Below the pieces are notes generated by a model. It made no database searches and was not told the DNA's origin. It saw nothing but the letters and a program-made list of their open reading frames with translations. A DNA stretch of 13,646 nucleotides. It comes from an uncultured Lachnospiraceae bacterium. GTDB taxonomy: Bacteria; Bacillota; Clostridia; Lachnospirales; Lachnospiraceae. The stretch's first letter is position 1, and every line of letters starts with the position of its first letter. This document shows, piece after piece, positions 1 through 6,806 of this stretch. A program made the position numbers and the translations under genes. The stretch is from the NCBI GenBank assembly GCA_905235345.1, contig CAJOLO010000052.1, positions 1-13,646 of the forward strand, written 5' to 3'.

Positions 1-441
1 GGATTTGAGAACCGTACAATTCAGACGGCAGTCAGCTGCGGAAAAAGCCGTACAAAGGTATATGTGGCCAAAATGTGCAGTTATTTGTCGGTGGTTACCA
101 TTCTAAGTATGATTTACTGGCTTGGATCAAATGTGGGTGCATTTATCCGATACGGATTGGGAACGGCAGAAACAGTTGGCAATCTCAGCCGGACGAAATA
201 TATACTTGGAATGCTGGTTGCAGGTACGATTGCATATATTAGTGTATTTTCAATCTGTGGTGTGATCGCTTTTTTTAGCCGGCGTGTTGGAGTGACCATG
301 GGAATCTGTTTTGTGGGTATCTTATTGGGTGGTAATATGCTGGCAGTTCTGCTTCCTGAGAAAGTAATAAAATGGATAAAACTTACACCGCTTGGGTTAT
401 ATAATCAGGTGCTGAAATTAAATGTGTCAATGGAAGATTGA
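1..441 (+). CDS. ABC-2-type transporter permease, C-terminal part, probably truncated
   Basis: The frame is open from the first base of the window, so the start lies upstream. The 146 visible residues begin with a cytoplasmic stretch, T-A-V-S-C-G-K-S-R-T-K-V-Y-V-A-K. In ABC-2 permeases of the bacitracin/lantibiotic-export type this kind of segment precedes a membrane helix. At least three hydrophobic segments follow, around residues 26-47, 69-92 and 97-115. Family members normally continue after the 'KLTPLG'-like segment with a loop and one more transmembrane helix. Here the protein stops at 'LKLNVSMED', so the last helix is missing. The histidine-kinase fragment starts inside the end of this frame, which suggests a deletion removed the 3' end. 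The permease assignment rests on general hydrophobic pattern and the S-x-G-x-S-R-x-K motif. The substrate is unknown, and a functional product is doubtful. Confidence 0.6.
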   Translation, partial: GFENRTIQTAVSCGKSRTKVYVAKMCSYLSVVTILSMIYWLGSNVGAFIRYGLGTAETVGNLSRTKYILGMLVAGTIAYISVFSICGVIAFFSRRVGVTMGICFVGILLGGNMLAVLLPEKVIKWIKLTPLGLYNQVLKLNVSMED

Positions 442-931
442 ATATTCCTACTGTGTGAATTATGAGGAAGAACTTGTGCTTTGTCCAATTAGTGCAGCCA
501 ATCTTTTGACGGATATCCTGACGGATTTTGTACCTGTATTTGAAGAAAAGAATATTACACTGCAATTGACTGAATGTTGCATGGAAAAAGTGTTGGGGGA
601 TGCAGAAATATTTCAACATATCGTTCAGAATTTATTAAAAAATGCTTTGCAGTATACCACCGGCAATGTGACAGTTTCTCTGAAAAAAGTGGAGTCCAAT
701 TCCGAAACAATGGTGCAGTTGGCTGTGAAAAATCCGGTAGAGGAAGAGTGTGATCTTAAGGTGGAGCGTATCTTTGACAGGTTTTATACGGGTAATGTAC
801 CTGGAAAACAGTCAACGGGTCTGGGACTTACGATTGTGAAACTGTTAACGGAGAAAATGGGCGGCAGGGTGGCAGCGTCGTTAGAGAATGGAATGTTTGA
901 GGTGGACGTTTTGCTGGCTACTAAACTGTAA
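422..931 (+). pseudogene. Sensor histidine kinase fragment (HATPase domain only)
   Basis: The 169 codons encode the C-terminal half of a two-component sensor kinase. An N-box-like segment is visible as H-I-V-Q-N-L-L-K-N-A-L-Q-Y-T (about residues 62-75), an F-box as E-R-I-F-D-R-F-Y-T-G, and a G2 box as S-T-G-L-G-L-T-I-V-K. The protein ends as such kinases normally do. The transmembrane sensor region and the phospho-accepting His box are absent. A TAA codon (419-421) lies immediately before the first ATG, and no convincing ribosome binding site precedes it. It overlaps the last 20 bases of the permease frame. This is best read as the 3' remnant of a kinase gene joined to the permease by deletion. 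Such kinases commonly sit beside ABC permeases and control them. A free HATPase protein made from this ORF is possible but unsupported. Confidence 0.7.
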
Positions 932-986
932 TCATTAGTAACAATTAAGCTGAAGGCTGAACTGTAATAATCATTAGAAAAATAAC

Positions 987-1015
987 TTGTGCTATTACCC
1001 GGTATATGATATTAT
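987..1015 (+). promoter_or_regulatory. Candidate sigma-A promoter for the small membrane protein/YbjQ pair
   Basis: A -35-like TTGTGC (987-992) and a -10-like TATTAT (1010-1015) are separated by 17 bp, giving a start near 1022, about 27 bases before the ATG at 1049. The -35 match is weak (3 of 6) and the -10 good (5 of 6). The gap 932-1048 also holds a short direct repeat around ACTGTAAT and ATCATTAG (near 924-940 and 961-976) of unknown meaning. Confidence 0.35.
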
Positions 1016-1048
1016 TCATATATTAGTAATTAGAGAGGACATGGTTGC

Positions 1049-1291
1049 ATGAGCACACATAATTCTGATGATGAACATGGTAAGAAGATGATTGCACCGA
1101 TTGTTATAACGGTGTTGTATATCATTTATTATATAATATATGGTACTATTCTTGTTCATCTTGTACCCGGTATTGGCGGAATTCTTCTCGGAATTATTCC
1201 GATAGTACTTGCAGTGACGATGATTTATGTGTGTATGCAGAGAATTGATGAGATAAGGAGTGGCGAGGAAGATGATCTTAGTAAATACTGA
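1049..1291 (+). CDS. Small two-helix membrane protein of unknown function
   Basis: This is an 80-residue protein with a short charged N-terminus (His, Asp, Glu, Lys), two hydrophobic segments at about residues 13-36 and 39-63, and an acidic C-terminal tail. I do not recognise a named family. The start at 1049 has a good ribosome binding site (GAGAGG, 1033-1038, 10 bases upstream). An ATG at 1041 reads only three codons before a stop. The 3' end overlaps the start of the YbjQ-family gene by 20 bases, so the two are very likely co-transcribed and translationally coupled. That suggests, but does not show, that the protein works with or anchors the YbjQ protein. Confidence 0.7.
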   Translation: MSTHNSDDEHGKKMIAPIVITVLYIIYYIIYGTILVHLVPGIGGILLGIIPIVLAVTMIYVCMQRIDEIRSGEEDDLSKY

Positions 1292-1586
1292 TTATATAAG
1301 CGGTAAGGAATTAGAGATGCTTGGTCTTGTTAAGGGAAGTACGATTCAGTCAAAGAATGTTGGAAAGGACATAACCCAGAGTTTCAAGACGTTGGTTGGC
1401 GGTGAGTTAAAAGCCTATAATGAAATGATGAATGAGGCAAGAGCACTTGCAACAAAGCGTATGGTTGCAGAGGCAGAGAATCTTGGAGCTGATGCAATCG
1501 TGAATATCCGGTATGCTTCATCAGCTATTATGCAGGGTGCCGCAGAGGTTATTGCATATGGGACAGCTGTTAAGTTTGTTAATTAA
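1272..1586 (+). CDS. YbjQ-family (UPF0145, 'heavy-metal-binding domain') protein
   Basis: This is a 104-residue soluble protein matching the YbjQ/UPF0145 family. It begins M-I-L-V-N-T-D-Y-I-S-G-K and contains the family-type G-L-V-K-G-S-T-I block, then the E-A-x-x-L-G-A-D-A-I-V-N-I-R-Y stretch near residues 68-82 and a Gly-rich end. Its length is normal for the family, whose members form oligomeric alpha/beta assemblies. The often-quoted heavy-metal role is not established, so no function is assigned. I chose the ATG at 1272 rather than the in-frame GTG at 1260. AAGGAG (1255-1260) sits 11 bases before the ATG but touches the GTG, and family members start with M-I-L-V. The gene overlaps the preceding membrane-protein gene by 20 bases. 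No clear terminator follows. Confidence 0.85.
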   Translation: MILVNTDYISGKELEMLGLVKGSTIQSKNVGKDITQSFKTLVGGELKAYNEMMNEARALATKRMVAEAENLGADAIVNIRYASSAIMQGAAEVIAYGTAVKFVN

Positions 1587-1658
1587 TGATGCACTTTGAA
1601 TCTTTTGAGTAAGATTTAGTTAGATAGAAGATCTCAAGGTCAATGAAGCAGAAAGTCC

Positions 1659-1713
1659 ACCTGATTTATAAGGTGTACAGTTTGCTGTATGCAATGACGG
1701 ACCTGATTTATAA
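1659..1713. repeat. Direct repeat, 13 bases, 42 bp apart
   Basis: ACCTGATTTATAA occurs exactly at 1659-1671 and again at 1701-1713. Between the copies there is a small hairpin, TACAG (1676-1680) with CTGTA (1685-1689). The first copy lies in a weak CACCT/AGGTG stem (1658-1675). The gap 1587-1757 holds no gene. The repeat may be a duplicated promoter or regulator half-site, or may be coincidence in AT-rich DNA. Confidence 0.5.
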
Positions 1714-1714
1714 T
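1709..1714 (+). promoter_or_regulatory. Candidate -10 box for the 89-residue hypothetical gene
   Basis: A perfect TATAAT lies about 44 bases before the ATG at 1758. No good -35 box is seen at 16-18 bp; the nearest TTG-type hexamer (TTGCTG, 1682-1687) is 21 bp away, so the promoter is tentative. The -10 lies in the second copy of a 13-base direct repeat (1659-1671 and 1701-1713). Confidence 0.3.
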
Positions 1715-1757
1715 ACATCAATTAGACTGGACAATTTGACGAAAAGAGAAAGATAAT

Positions 1758-2027
1758 ATGCGAATCTGGGGGAAATTAATGAAGGAAAACCGCCTAATGA
1801 AGGATATGGTGGTTGAGAATTATGATTATACATTGAATAGAACCAAGAAGGTGTATCAGGCACTTGAGGAAATGTGTTATGAATTCGACCTGGCGAAACC
1901 GATATGGCTTGATACCAACAAAGAAGATTTTATAAGACATTCAAGAACGAAGTTTACAAGAGACAGCTTTGTAGAGGATATAGATTTTGATTTTCTGGAT
2001 TTTCAGGTGATAGAAGAGGACTATTGA
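1758..2027 (+). CDS. Conserved-type hypothetical protein, 89 residues
   Basis: This is a small soluble protein with no signal peptide or membrane segment. The first half is basic and probably helical (M-R-I-W-G-K-L-M-K-E-N-R-L-M-K-D). The middle has a C-Y-E-F-D-L-A-K-P-I-W-L-D-T-N block, and the C-terminus is strongly acidic and aromatic (D-I-D-F-D-F-L-D-F then V-I-E-E-D-Y). From memory it resembles a small uncharacterised protein widespread in Clostridia with a K-P-I-W-L-D core, but I cannot name a family or function. The start has a purine-rich site (AGAGAAAG, 1745-1752) a few bases upstream. A terminator overlaps the last codons, so this is a transcription unit separate from the topoisomerase operon. 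Confidence 0.75.
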   Translation: MRIWGKLMKENRLMKDMVVENYDYTLNRTKKVYQALEEMCYEFDLAKPIWLDTNKEDFIRHSRTKFTRDSFVEDIDFDFLDFQVIEEDY

Positions 2028-2038
2028 GTCCTCTTTTT
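2014..2038 (+). terminator. Intrinsic terminator overlapping the 89-residue gene's 3' end
   Basis: The 8-bp perfect stem AAGAGGAC (2014-2021) / GTCCTCTT (2028-2035) has a 6-base loop containing the TGA stop codon (2025-2027). The stem ends in a run of five T (2034-2038). The last codons of the gene therefore double as the 5' arm of its terminator. Confidence 0.8.
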
Positions 2039-2095
2039 AAATTATGTTTTCTTTTACACTAACCGTTTCCGATTATTTTTTTGTATTAACGGGTA

Positions 2096-2124
2096 TTGTT
2101 ATTTTTAGAAGGATACGTTATAAT
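2096..2124 (+). promoter_or_regulatory. Promoter of the topoisomerase operon
   Basis: A -35-like TTGTTA (2096-2101) and a perfect -10 TATAAT (2119-2124) are separated by exactly 17 bp, giving a start near 2131 and a leader of about 98 bases. The leader can form a hairpin, CGGGTC (2137-2142) with GGCCCG (2147-2152), closed by a GATT loop. A second TATAAT at 2164-2169 lacks a usable -35 box. Confidence 0.65.
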
Positions 2125-2228
2125 AGAACATACATTCGGGTCGATTGGCCCGCTTGCAGGTTGTATAATATGGTTGTCGTACACTTTTTGTGAGGATTGA
2201 GACAATAATATAGAAAGGAATTACTGAC

Positions 2229-4130
2229 ATGGCATATAGTGCAAAGGATATTACGGTATTAAAGGGACTGGAGCCGGTAAGAAAACGTCCGGGTATGTAT
2301 ATTGGCAACACGGGAAGATCCGGCTTGAATCACTTGGTACAGGAGATGATCGATAATGCGGTGGATGAGCATCTGGCAGGATTTTGTAAGAATATTTATG
2401 TAAGTATTAACGAAGATGGTTCTGCTACGATCATAGATGACGGAAGAGGTGTTCCTGTAGATATTCATGAGACAGAGGGGATTCCGGCAGAACGTGTCAT
2501 TTATACCATTCTTCATTCGGGCGGTAAGTTTAACGATTCTGTTTATAAGATAAGTGGCGGTCTTCATGGCGTGGGCTCCGCGGTAGTGAATGCATTATCG
2601 AAGAAGCTTATTGTAGATGTTTATCGGGACGGGTATTGCTATCATGACAGTTATGAATACGGAAATCCGACGATGAAGTTGGAAGACGGTAACCTTCCCA
2701 AGACTAAACTTTCAAGAAAGAAGACCGGAACAAGTGTTACAATTTATCCGGATGACAGCATTTTTGAAACCGTGAAGTTTAAGGCGGATGCTATCAGACA
2801 ACGATTGAAAGAGACGGCATATCTGAATCCGGAGCTGACGATTACTTTTGAAAACAACAGGGATCATAAAGAACCTGTCGTTTATCATCAGCCCGGTGGA
2901 ATTAAGTCTTTTGTGGAAGACCTGGCTAAAGGATTGACACTTACTTCACCTATTGTGGAATTTCAAGGAGAAAAGGATGGAATAGAAGTGGTAGCGGCCT
3001 TTGTAATGACGGAAGACGGTGATGAGAATATTATCGGATTTACCAACAATATTACCAATCCGGAGGGCGGTACACATATTACAGGTTTTAAGAATGCATA
3101 TGCAAGACTTATAAATAATTATGCAAGAAACGAATTAGGATTACTTAAGGAAAAGGATAGCAGTTTGAGTGGGGCGGATATTCGGTCAGGTATGCAGGCA
3201 ATCATATCCGTTAAACATCCGGATCCGCAGTTTGAAGGTCAGACCAAGACGAAGTTATCCAATCAGGATGTGATAAAGGTTGTGGATGACATTGTGAAAG
3301 AACAGCTTACTGTATTTTTTGACCGTAACTATGAAGTCCTTAAAGAAATTGCCGATCGTGCACTGGCACTTTCGAAAAAGAAGGCGTTAGAGAAATCTAA
3401 GATCAATCTGAATAAGTTTTCCTTTGAAGGTAATGGGAAGCTTGCCAAACAGGAATCTGCCGATGCGTCACTCTGTGAGATTTATATTGTGGAGGGAGAT
3501 TCTGCAGGAGGTACTGCAAAGACTGCAAGAAATCGTAAGACACAGGCTATTCTTCCACTTCGAGGTAAGATTCTGAATGTAGAGAAAGCTCCAATCAGCA
3601 AAGTGTTGGACAATGCAGAGATCAAGGCGATGATCAATGCTTTTGGGTGTGGTTTTTCACAAGGGTATGGCAATGATTTTGATATCACCAAGTTAAAATA
3701 TGACAAGATCATTATAATGACTGATGCCGATGTGGACGGAGCTCATATAGCAACTTTGATGCTGACGTTTTTATACCGTTTTATGCCGGAATTGATTACT
3801 GAAGGGCATGTGTATATCGCCAATCCGCCATTATATCGTGTGGGCAGTAAAAAGAATCAGACTTATCTTTATTCGGATGAAGAACTTGATAAATACCGAA
3901 AGACTCACAAGGCAGGATTTGAGATCCAGCGTTATAAAGGATTAGGTGAGATGGATGCCGAACAGCTTTATGAGACAACCATGAATCCCAAGACCAGAAT
4001 GTTAAAGCAGGTATCTATCGGAAGTCCTGCAGAGGCGAATTCTATTACCGGTATCCTGATGGGGACAGAGGTTGGACCGAGAAGGGAATATATCATCAGT
4101 AACAGCAAAGATGCGGTATTGGATATATAA
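2229..4130 (+). CDS. parE: Type IIA topoisomerase subunit B (ParE/GyrB), probably topoisomerase IV
   Basis: The 633-residue protein is the ATPase/TOPRIM subunit of a type IIA DNA topoisomerase. It pairs with the A subunit encoded downstream to pass one duplex through another using ATP. The GHKL ATPase shows R-K-R-P-G-M-Y-I-G (18-26), E-M-I-D-N-A (39-44), D-D-G-R-G-V-P (70-76) and G-G-L-H-G-V-G (110-116). The QTK loop is at 338-340, with Lys340 the expected gamma-phosphate contact. The TOPRIM domain shows E-G-D-S-A-G-G (422-428) and D-A-D-V-D (499-503), which bind magnesium, followed by the R-Y-K-G-L-G-E-M motif. Length is normal for Gram-positive B subunits. GAAAGG (2213-2218) precedes the ATG by 10 bases. 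Gyrase B and ParE are hard to separate by eye. I favour ParE because the partner lacks a GyrA box and no dnaN/recF genes are adjacent, but several motifs are GyrB-like. Confidence 0.85.
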   Translation: MAYSAKDITVLKGLEPVRKRPGMYIGNTGRSGLNHLVQEMIDNAVDEHLAGFCKNIYVSINEDGSATIIDDGRGVPVDIHETEGIPAERVIYTILHSGGKFNDSVYKISGGLHGVGSAVVNALSKKLIVDVYRDGYCYHDSYEYGNPTMKLEDGNLPKTKLSRKKTGTSVTIYPDDSIFETVKFKADAIRQRLKETAYLNPELTITFENNRDHKEPVVYHQPGGIKSFVEDLAKGLTLTSPIVEFQGEKDGIEVVAAFVMTEDGDENIIGFTNNITNPEGGTHITGFKNAYARLINNYARNELGLLKEKDSSLSGADIRSGMQAIISVKHPDPQFEGQTKTKLSNQDVIKVVDDIVKEQLTVFFDRNYEVLKEIADRALALSKKKALEKSKINLNKFSFEGNGKLAKQESADASLCEIYIVEGDSAGGTAKTARNRKTQAILPLRGKILNVEKAPISKVLDNAEIKAMINAFGCGFSQGYGNDFDITKLKYDKIIIMTDADVDGAHIATLMLTFLYRFMPELITEGHVYIANPPLYRVGSKKNQTYLYSDEELDKYRKTHKAGFEIQRYKGLGEMDAEQLYETTMNPKTRMLKQVSIGSPAEANSITGILMGTEVGPRREYIISNSKDAVLDI

Positions 4131-4355
4131 TTGCAATCACCTATGAGATAATAGTAGGTAATTGCGAAATTCTTGTTTATATCTTCAGAATTGTACATAT
4201 TATACAGTTCCATCACAGGCACGCTTTCGCTGCTTGTCGCACGCAACGGTACTAAATTCGCAGTAAACTGCTCATTAAGTACCGGCGGATCTGTACAATA
4301 TGTACAATCTAATATACAATATTAATAAGTTTTGCAATCACCTATGAGAAAATAG
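4131..4355. repeat. MITE-like nested-repeat element between the topoisomerase genes
   Basis: The non-coding stretch starts right after the parE stop. A 24-base sequence at 4131-4154 recurs at 4332-4355 with one mismatch (4149 T versus 4350 A). Its first 13 bases also appear inverted at 4155-4167 (one mismatch, one wobble). A 190-bp unit, 4155-4344, is thus bounded by near-matching terminal inverted repeats (TAGGTAATTGC and GCAATCACCTA) and flanked by TGAGATAATAG (4144-4154) and TGAGAAAATAG (4345-4355). Inside are further inverted arms at 4187-4211 and 4287-4310, and a central 38-bp imperfect palindrome at 4247-4284 (15 of 18 pairs). GCACGC occurs twice, 20 bp apart (4219, 4239). There is no transposase. 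This fits a miniature inverted-repeat element, with part of a second copy at the left. An RNA hairpin between the two cistrons is an alternative or additional role. Confidence 0.65.
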
Positions 4356-4373
4356 AAATGAAAGGATAATAAT

Positions 4374-6656
4374 ATGTCAGAACAGATTATAAATGTTGAC
4401 TTTGAGAGCGAGATGGGGCAAAGTTATGTGGATTATGCCATGAGTGTAATTACTGACCGTGCATTGCCGGATGTTCGGGATGGATTAAAACCGGTTCAGA
4501 GAAAGATATTATATGCCATCAATCAGTTGACCCATTCTAACACCCCTCATCGAAAGTGTGCCAGAATTGTCGGAGATACGATGGGTAAGTATCATCCTCA
4601 TGGAGACAGTTCTATCTATGAGGGTTTGGTTAATCTGGCACAGGATTGGAAATTATTGCACCCGTTGATTGATTCTCATGGAAATTTCGGCTCAATTGAT
4701 GGGGATGGAGCGGCGGCAATGCGATATACGGAAGCAAGAATTTCAGAATATGCAGAAGATGTCTGTATGAAGGATCTGGGTTATTTTAAGGATCAGTTTG
4801 TTCCTAATTTTGATAATACAGAGATGGAACCGACTATATTGCCTTTTCAGATTCCCAACATCCTGGTAAGCGGAGCCAAAGGAATTGCGGTTGGTATGGC
4901 AACGAATATTCCGACACATAATTTGGGAGAGGTCATAGATTCTTTTATTCTTTATATGAAGAACGAGAAGATTTCATTGGAGGAATTATTAGAGGTTATG
5001 CCGGGACCGGATTTTGCAACAGGTGGTATCATCAATGCATCCAAAGAAGATATGTTAGAGATATATCGTACAGGAAAAGGCAGAATTCGTGTACGTGGTA
5101 AAGTTGAAGTGAAGGATATCGGATACGGAAGAAAGTCAATCTGTGTAACAGAGATTCCCACTACCATGATTGGTTCGACTGCCGATTATCTGGATAAAGT
5201 TGCGGAATTAGCCCGTAATCGTGAACTGCCTGCTGTGGTGGATATTGCAGACAGGGGGGATAAGACAGGAGAGTGCCTTTGTATTGATGTAAAGAAAGGT
5301 ACCACAGATGAAGAGATTCAGAATATGATTAATATCCTGTACAAGAAAACAGGATTAGAGGATACATTTGGTGTTAATATGAATTGTATCTGCGACGGCG
5401 AACCGGTAGTTATGGGTTTAAGAGAAATCTATAAGGAATACTATCAGTTTAAAAAACAGATTTACGAGACGAAGTATCGTAAATTATTAGAGAAACAGCT
5501 GGAGGTACGAGAAGTAAAAGAAGGCTTGATGGAGGCTGTGGATATGATCGATTTGATCATTGAGATCATTCGCGGATCGAAGAATCGTGCGGATACCAAA
5601 GCCTGTCTTATGAAAGGTGATACTTCCAATATTACGTTCCATTATAAAGGCTCTGAGGCAGATGCCAGACAGCTTCATTTTACCGAACGTCAGGCAGATG
5701 CAATTCTTACGATGCAGTTACAGCAGTTGATAGGTTTAGAGATACTCAATCTGAAAAAGGATTTTGAGGAAGCGGATAAGTTAGTTAAGCGATATTCCAA
5801 GTTGTTGGAAAGTTCTTCAGCCATGAAAAAGAAAATGATAGAAGACCTGGAGGATATCAAGAAAAAGTATGCAGTCGAAAGACATTCAGTAATCTGTGAT
5901 TGCGGAGAAGTGGTAATCAGAAAGCAACAAGAAACAGCAATGGAGGTTGGTGTGTTATTGGATCGCTTCTATTACATAAAAGTTATTGATGGCAGTGTCT
6001 ATGATAAGAATATTGTTCAGATTGAAAAAGATTACCGGTTTTCTGTTAAATGTCAGAGTACGGATCGAATCAGGATATTTTCGGATGATGGCAATATGTA
6101 TACTGTTAAGATACAGGATATCATTAAGAATCAGGCAAAGAGGAATACCTCTTCGAAGAGAAAAGATTTCGGAGGCGGTGTGATCGGGCGATTGGCGGAT
6201 AAGGGAATTCAGATTTTTGATTTCTGTAATATGGAGAGAGAGGCGAATCTTCTATATATGGGATGTCCGGAGCAGAATTTATCAGATGCGATTCTTTTTG
6301 TGGACAAGACAGGAAAGGCAAAACAGGTTGCGGTGACAGCCTTTGATACCAAGAATAAATGTATTTCCGCATGCAGCAAGTATACGGTTTTTATATCCGA
6401 TGTAACGGAAGAACAGACGGATCTGGTTGCAAGATCGCACGATGGATATTATATTCGCGTTAATATAGCAGATATTCCGATGAAAGGTAAAGGTGCTGCC
6501 GGTAATAAACTGATCAGTCTGCGGGACGGTGATTATCTGGAGAATGTCTGGGCAGGAAAGGTGCAGGATTCATTTTATGTGGAAGAGGACGAGATTAAGT
6601 TCTCAAGAGTCAAGCTGGTAAAGATGGGTGCAAAGGGTGTAAAGATGAGACTTTAA
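4374..6656 (+). CDS. parC: Type IIA topoisomerase subunit A (ParC/GyrA), probably topoisomerase IV
   Basis: The 760-residue protein is the DNA-cleaving subunit. The catalytic pair Arg117-Tyr118 lies in A-A-A-M-R-Y-T-E-A-R; the tyrosine forms the covalent DNA link. The winged-helix start (S-Y-V-D-Y-A-M-S-V-I, 17-26) and the quinolone-pocket segment Y-H-P-H-G-D-S-S-I-Y-E (73-83) are intact. Ser79 and Glu83, the usual fluoroquinolone-contact residues, are present, so this subunit shows none of the classic resistance changes there. The S-S-I-Y-E form is ParC-like; GyrA usually has S-A-V-Y-D. The coiled-coil/tower region is around 350-480 and a beta-pinwheel C-terminal domain follows. I find no Q-R-R-G-G-K-G-type GyrA box, which argues for decatenating topoisomerase IV rather than supercoiling gyrase. 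AAAGGA (4361-4366) is 7 bases before the ATG. It is co-oriented with parE across the repeat element. Confidence 0.85.
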   Translation: MSEQIINVDFESEMGQSYVDYAMSVITDRALPDVRDGLKPVQRKILYAINQLTHSNTPHRKCARIVGDTMGKYHPHGDSSIYEGLVNLAQDWKLLHPLIDSHGNFGSIDGDGAAAMRYTEARISEYAEDVCMKDLGYFKDQFVPNFDNTEMEPTILPFQIPNILVSGAKGIAVGMATNIPTHNLGEVIDSFILYMKNEKISLEELLEVMPGPDFATGGIINASKEDMLEIYRTGKGRIRVRGKVEVKDIGYGRKSICVTEIPTTMIGSTADYLDKVAELARNRELPAVVDIADRGDKTGECLCIDVKKGTTDEEIQNMINILYKKTGLEDTFGVNMNCICDGEPVVMGLREIYKEYYQFKKQIYETKYRKLLEKQLEVREVKEGLMEAVDMIDLIIEIIRGSKNRADTKACLMKGDTSNITFHYKGSEADARQLHFTERQADAILTMQLQQLIGLEILNLKKDFEEADKLVKRYSKLLESSSAMKKKMIEDLEDIKKKYAVERHSVICDCGEVVIRKQQETAMEVGVLLDRFYYIKVIDGSVYDKNIVQIEKDYRFSVKCQSTDRIRIFSDDGNMYTVKIQDIIKNQAKRNTSSKRKDFGGGVIGRLADKGIQIFDFCNMEREANLLYMGCPEQNLSDAILFVDKTGKAKQVAVTAFDTKNKCISACSKYTVFISDVTEEQTDLVARSHDGYYIRVNIADIPMKGKGAAGNKLISLRDGDYLENVWAGKVQDSFYVEEDEIKFSRVKLVKMGAKGVKMRL

Positions 6657-6682
6657 CATCAGTATTTTTTAGAATCTATAAT
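6653..6682 (+). promoter_or_regulatory. Candidate htrA promoter
   Basis: TTAACA (6653-6658, 5 of 6, overlapping the parC stop codon) and a perfect TATAAT (6677-6682) are spaced 18 bp, giving a start near 6689. No terminator is visible after parC, so read-through from the topoisomerase operon is possible. A weaker -10-like box (TATAAC, 6739-6744) further down could belong to an activator-dependent promoter. Confidence 0.5.
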
Positions 6683-6687
6683 AATTT

Positions 6688-6726
6688 ATCACAAAAGAGA
6701 AAAATTTCTGTCACATTTTCGTCACA
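6688..6726 (+). promoter_or_regulatory. Phased (A/G)TCACA half-sites upstream of htrA
   Basis: ATCACA at 6688-6693, GTCACA at 6710-6715 and GTCACA at 6721-6726 are spaced 22 and 11 bp, that is, on one helix face. Direct repeats about 11 bp apart are the usual layout for OmpR/PhoB-family response regulators, and htrA genes of Bacillus are controlled by such a system (CssRS). Binding by any regulator here is inference. Confidence 0.45.
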
Positions 6727-6806
6727 AAGTGGCTGTAATATAACAAACATAATATAAAACATAGCATATGGATATCGATTCCGTATATGAAAGGCAGGTT
6801 CTAATT

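Noticed and set aside
3968..4246. Minus-strand open frame spanning the parE end and the repeat element
   Set aside because: It overlaps well-conserved parE coding sequence antisense and ends in repeat DNA; no start signal or family likeness.
4131..4355. CRISPR array or riboswitch as an explanation of the repeats
   Set aside because: Only two full direct copies with a 177-bp gap, plus inverted copies, do not fit a CRISPR; I recognise no riboswitch core.
6640..6670. Terminator after parC
   Set aside because: There is a run of T (6665-6670), but only a 4-bp GATG/CATC pairing precedes it, too weak to support a call.
6768..6806. Upstream in-frame ATG for htrA adding 13 residues
   Set aside because: No ribosome binding site before 6768, while a good one precedes the ATG at 6807.
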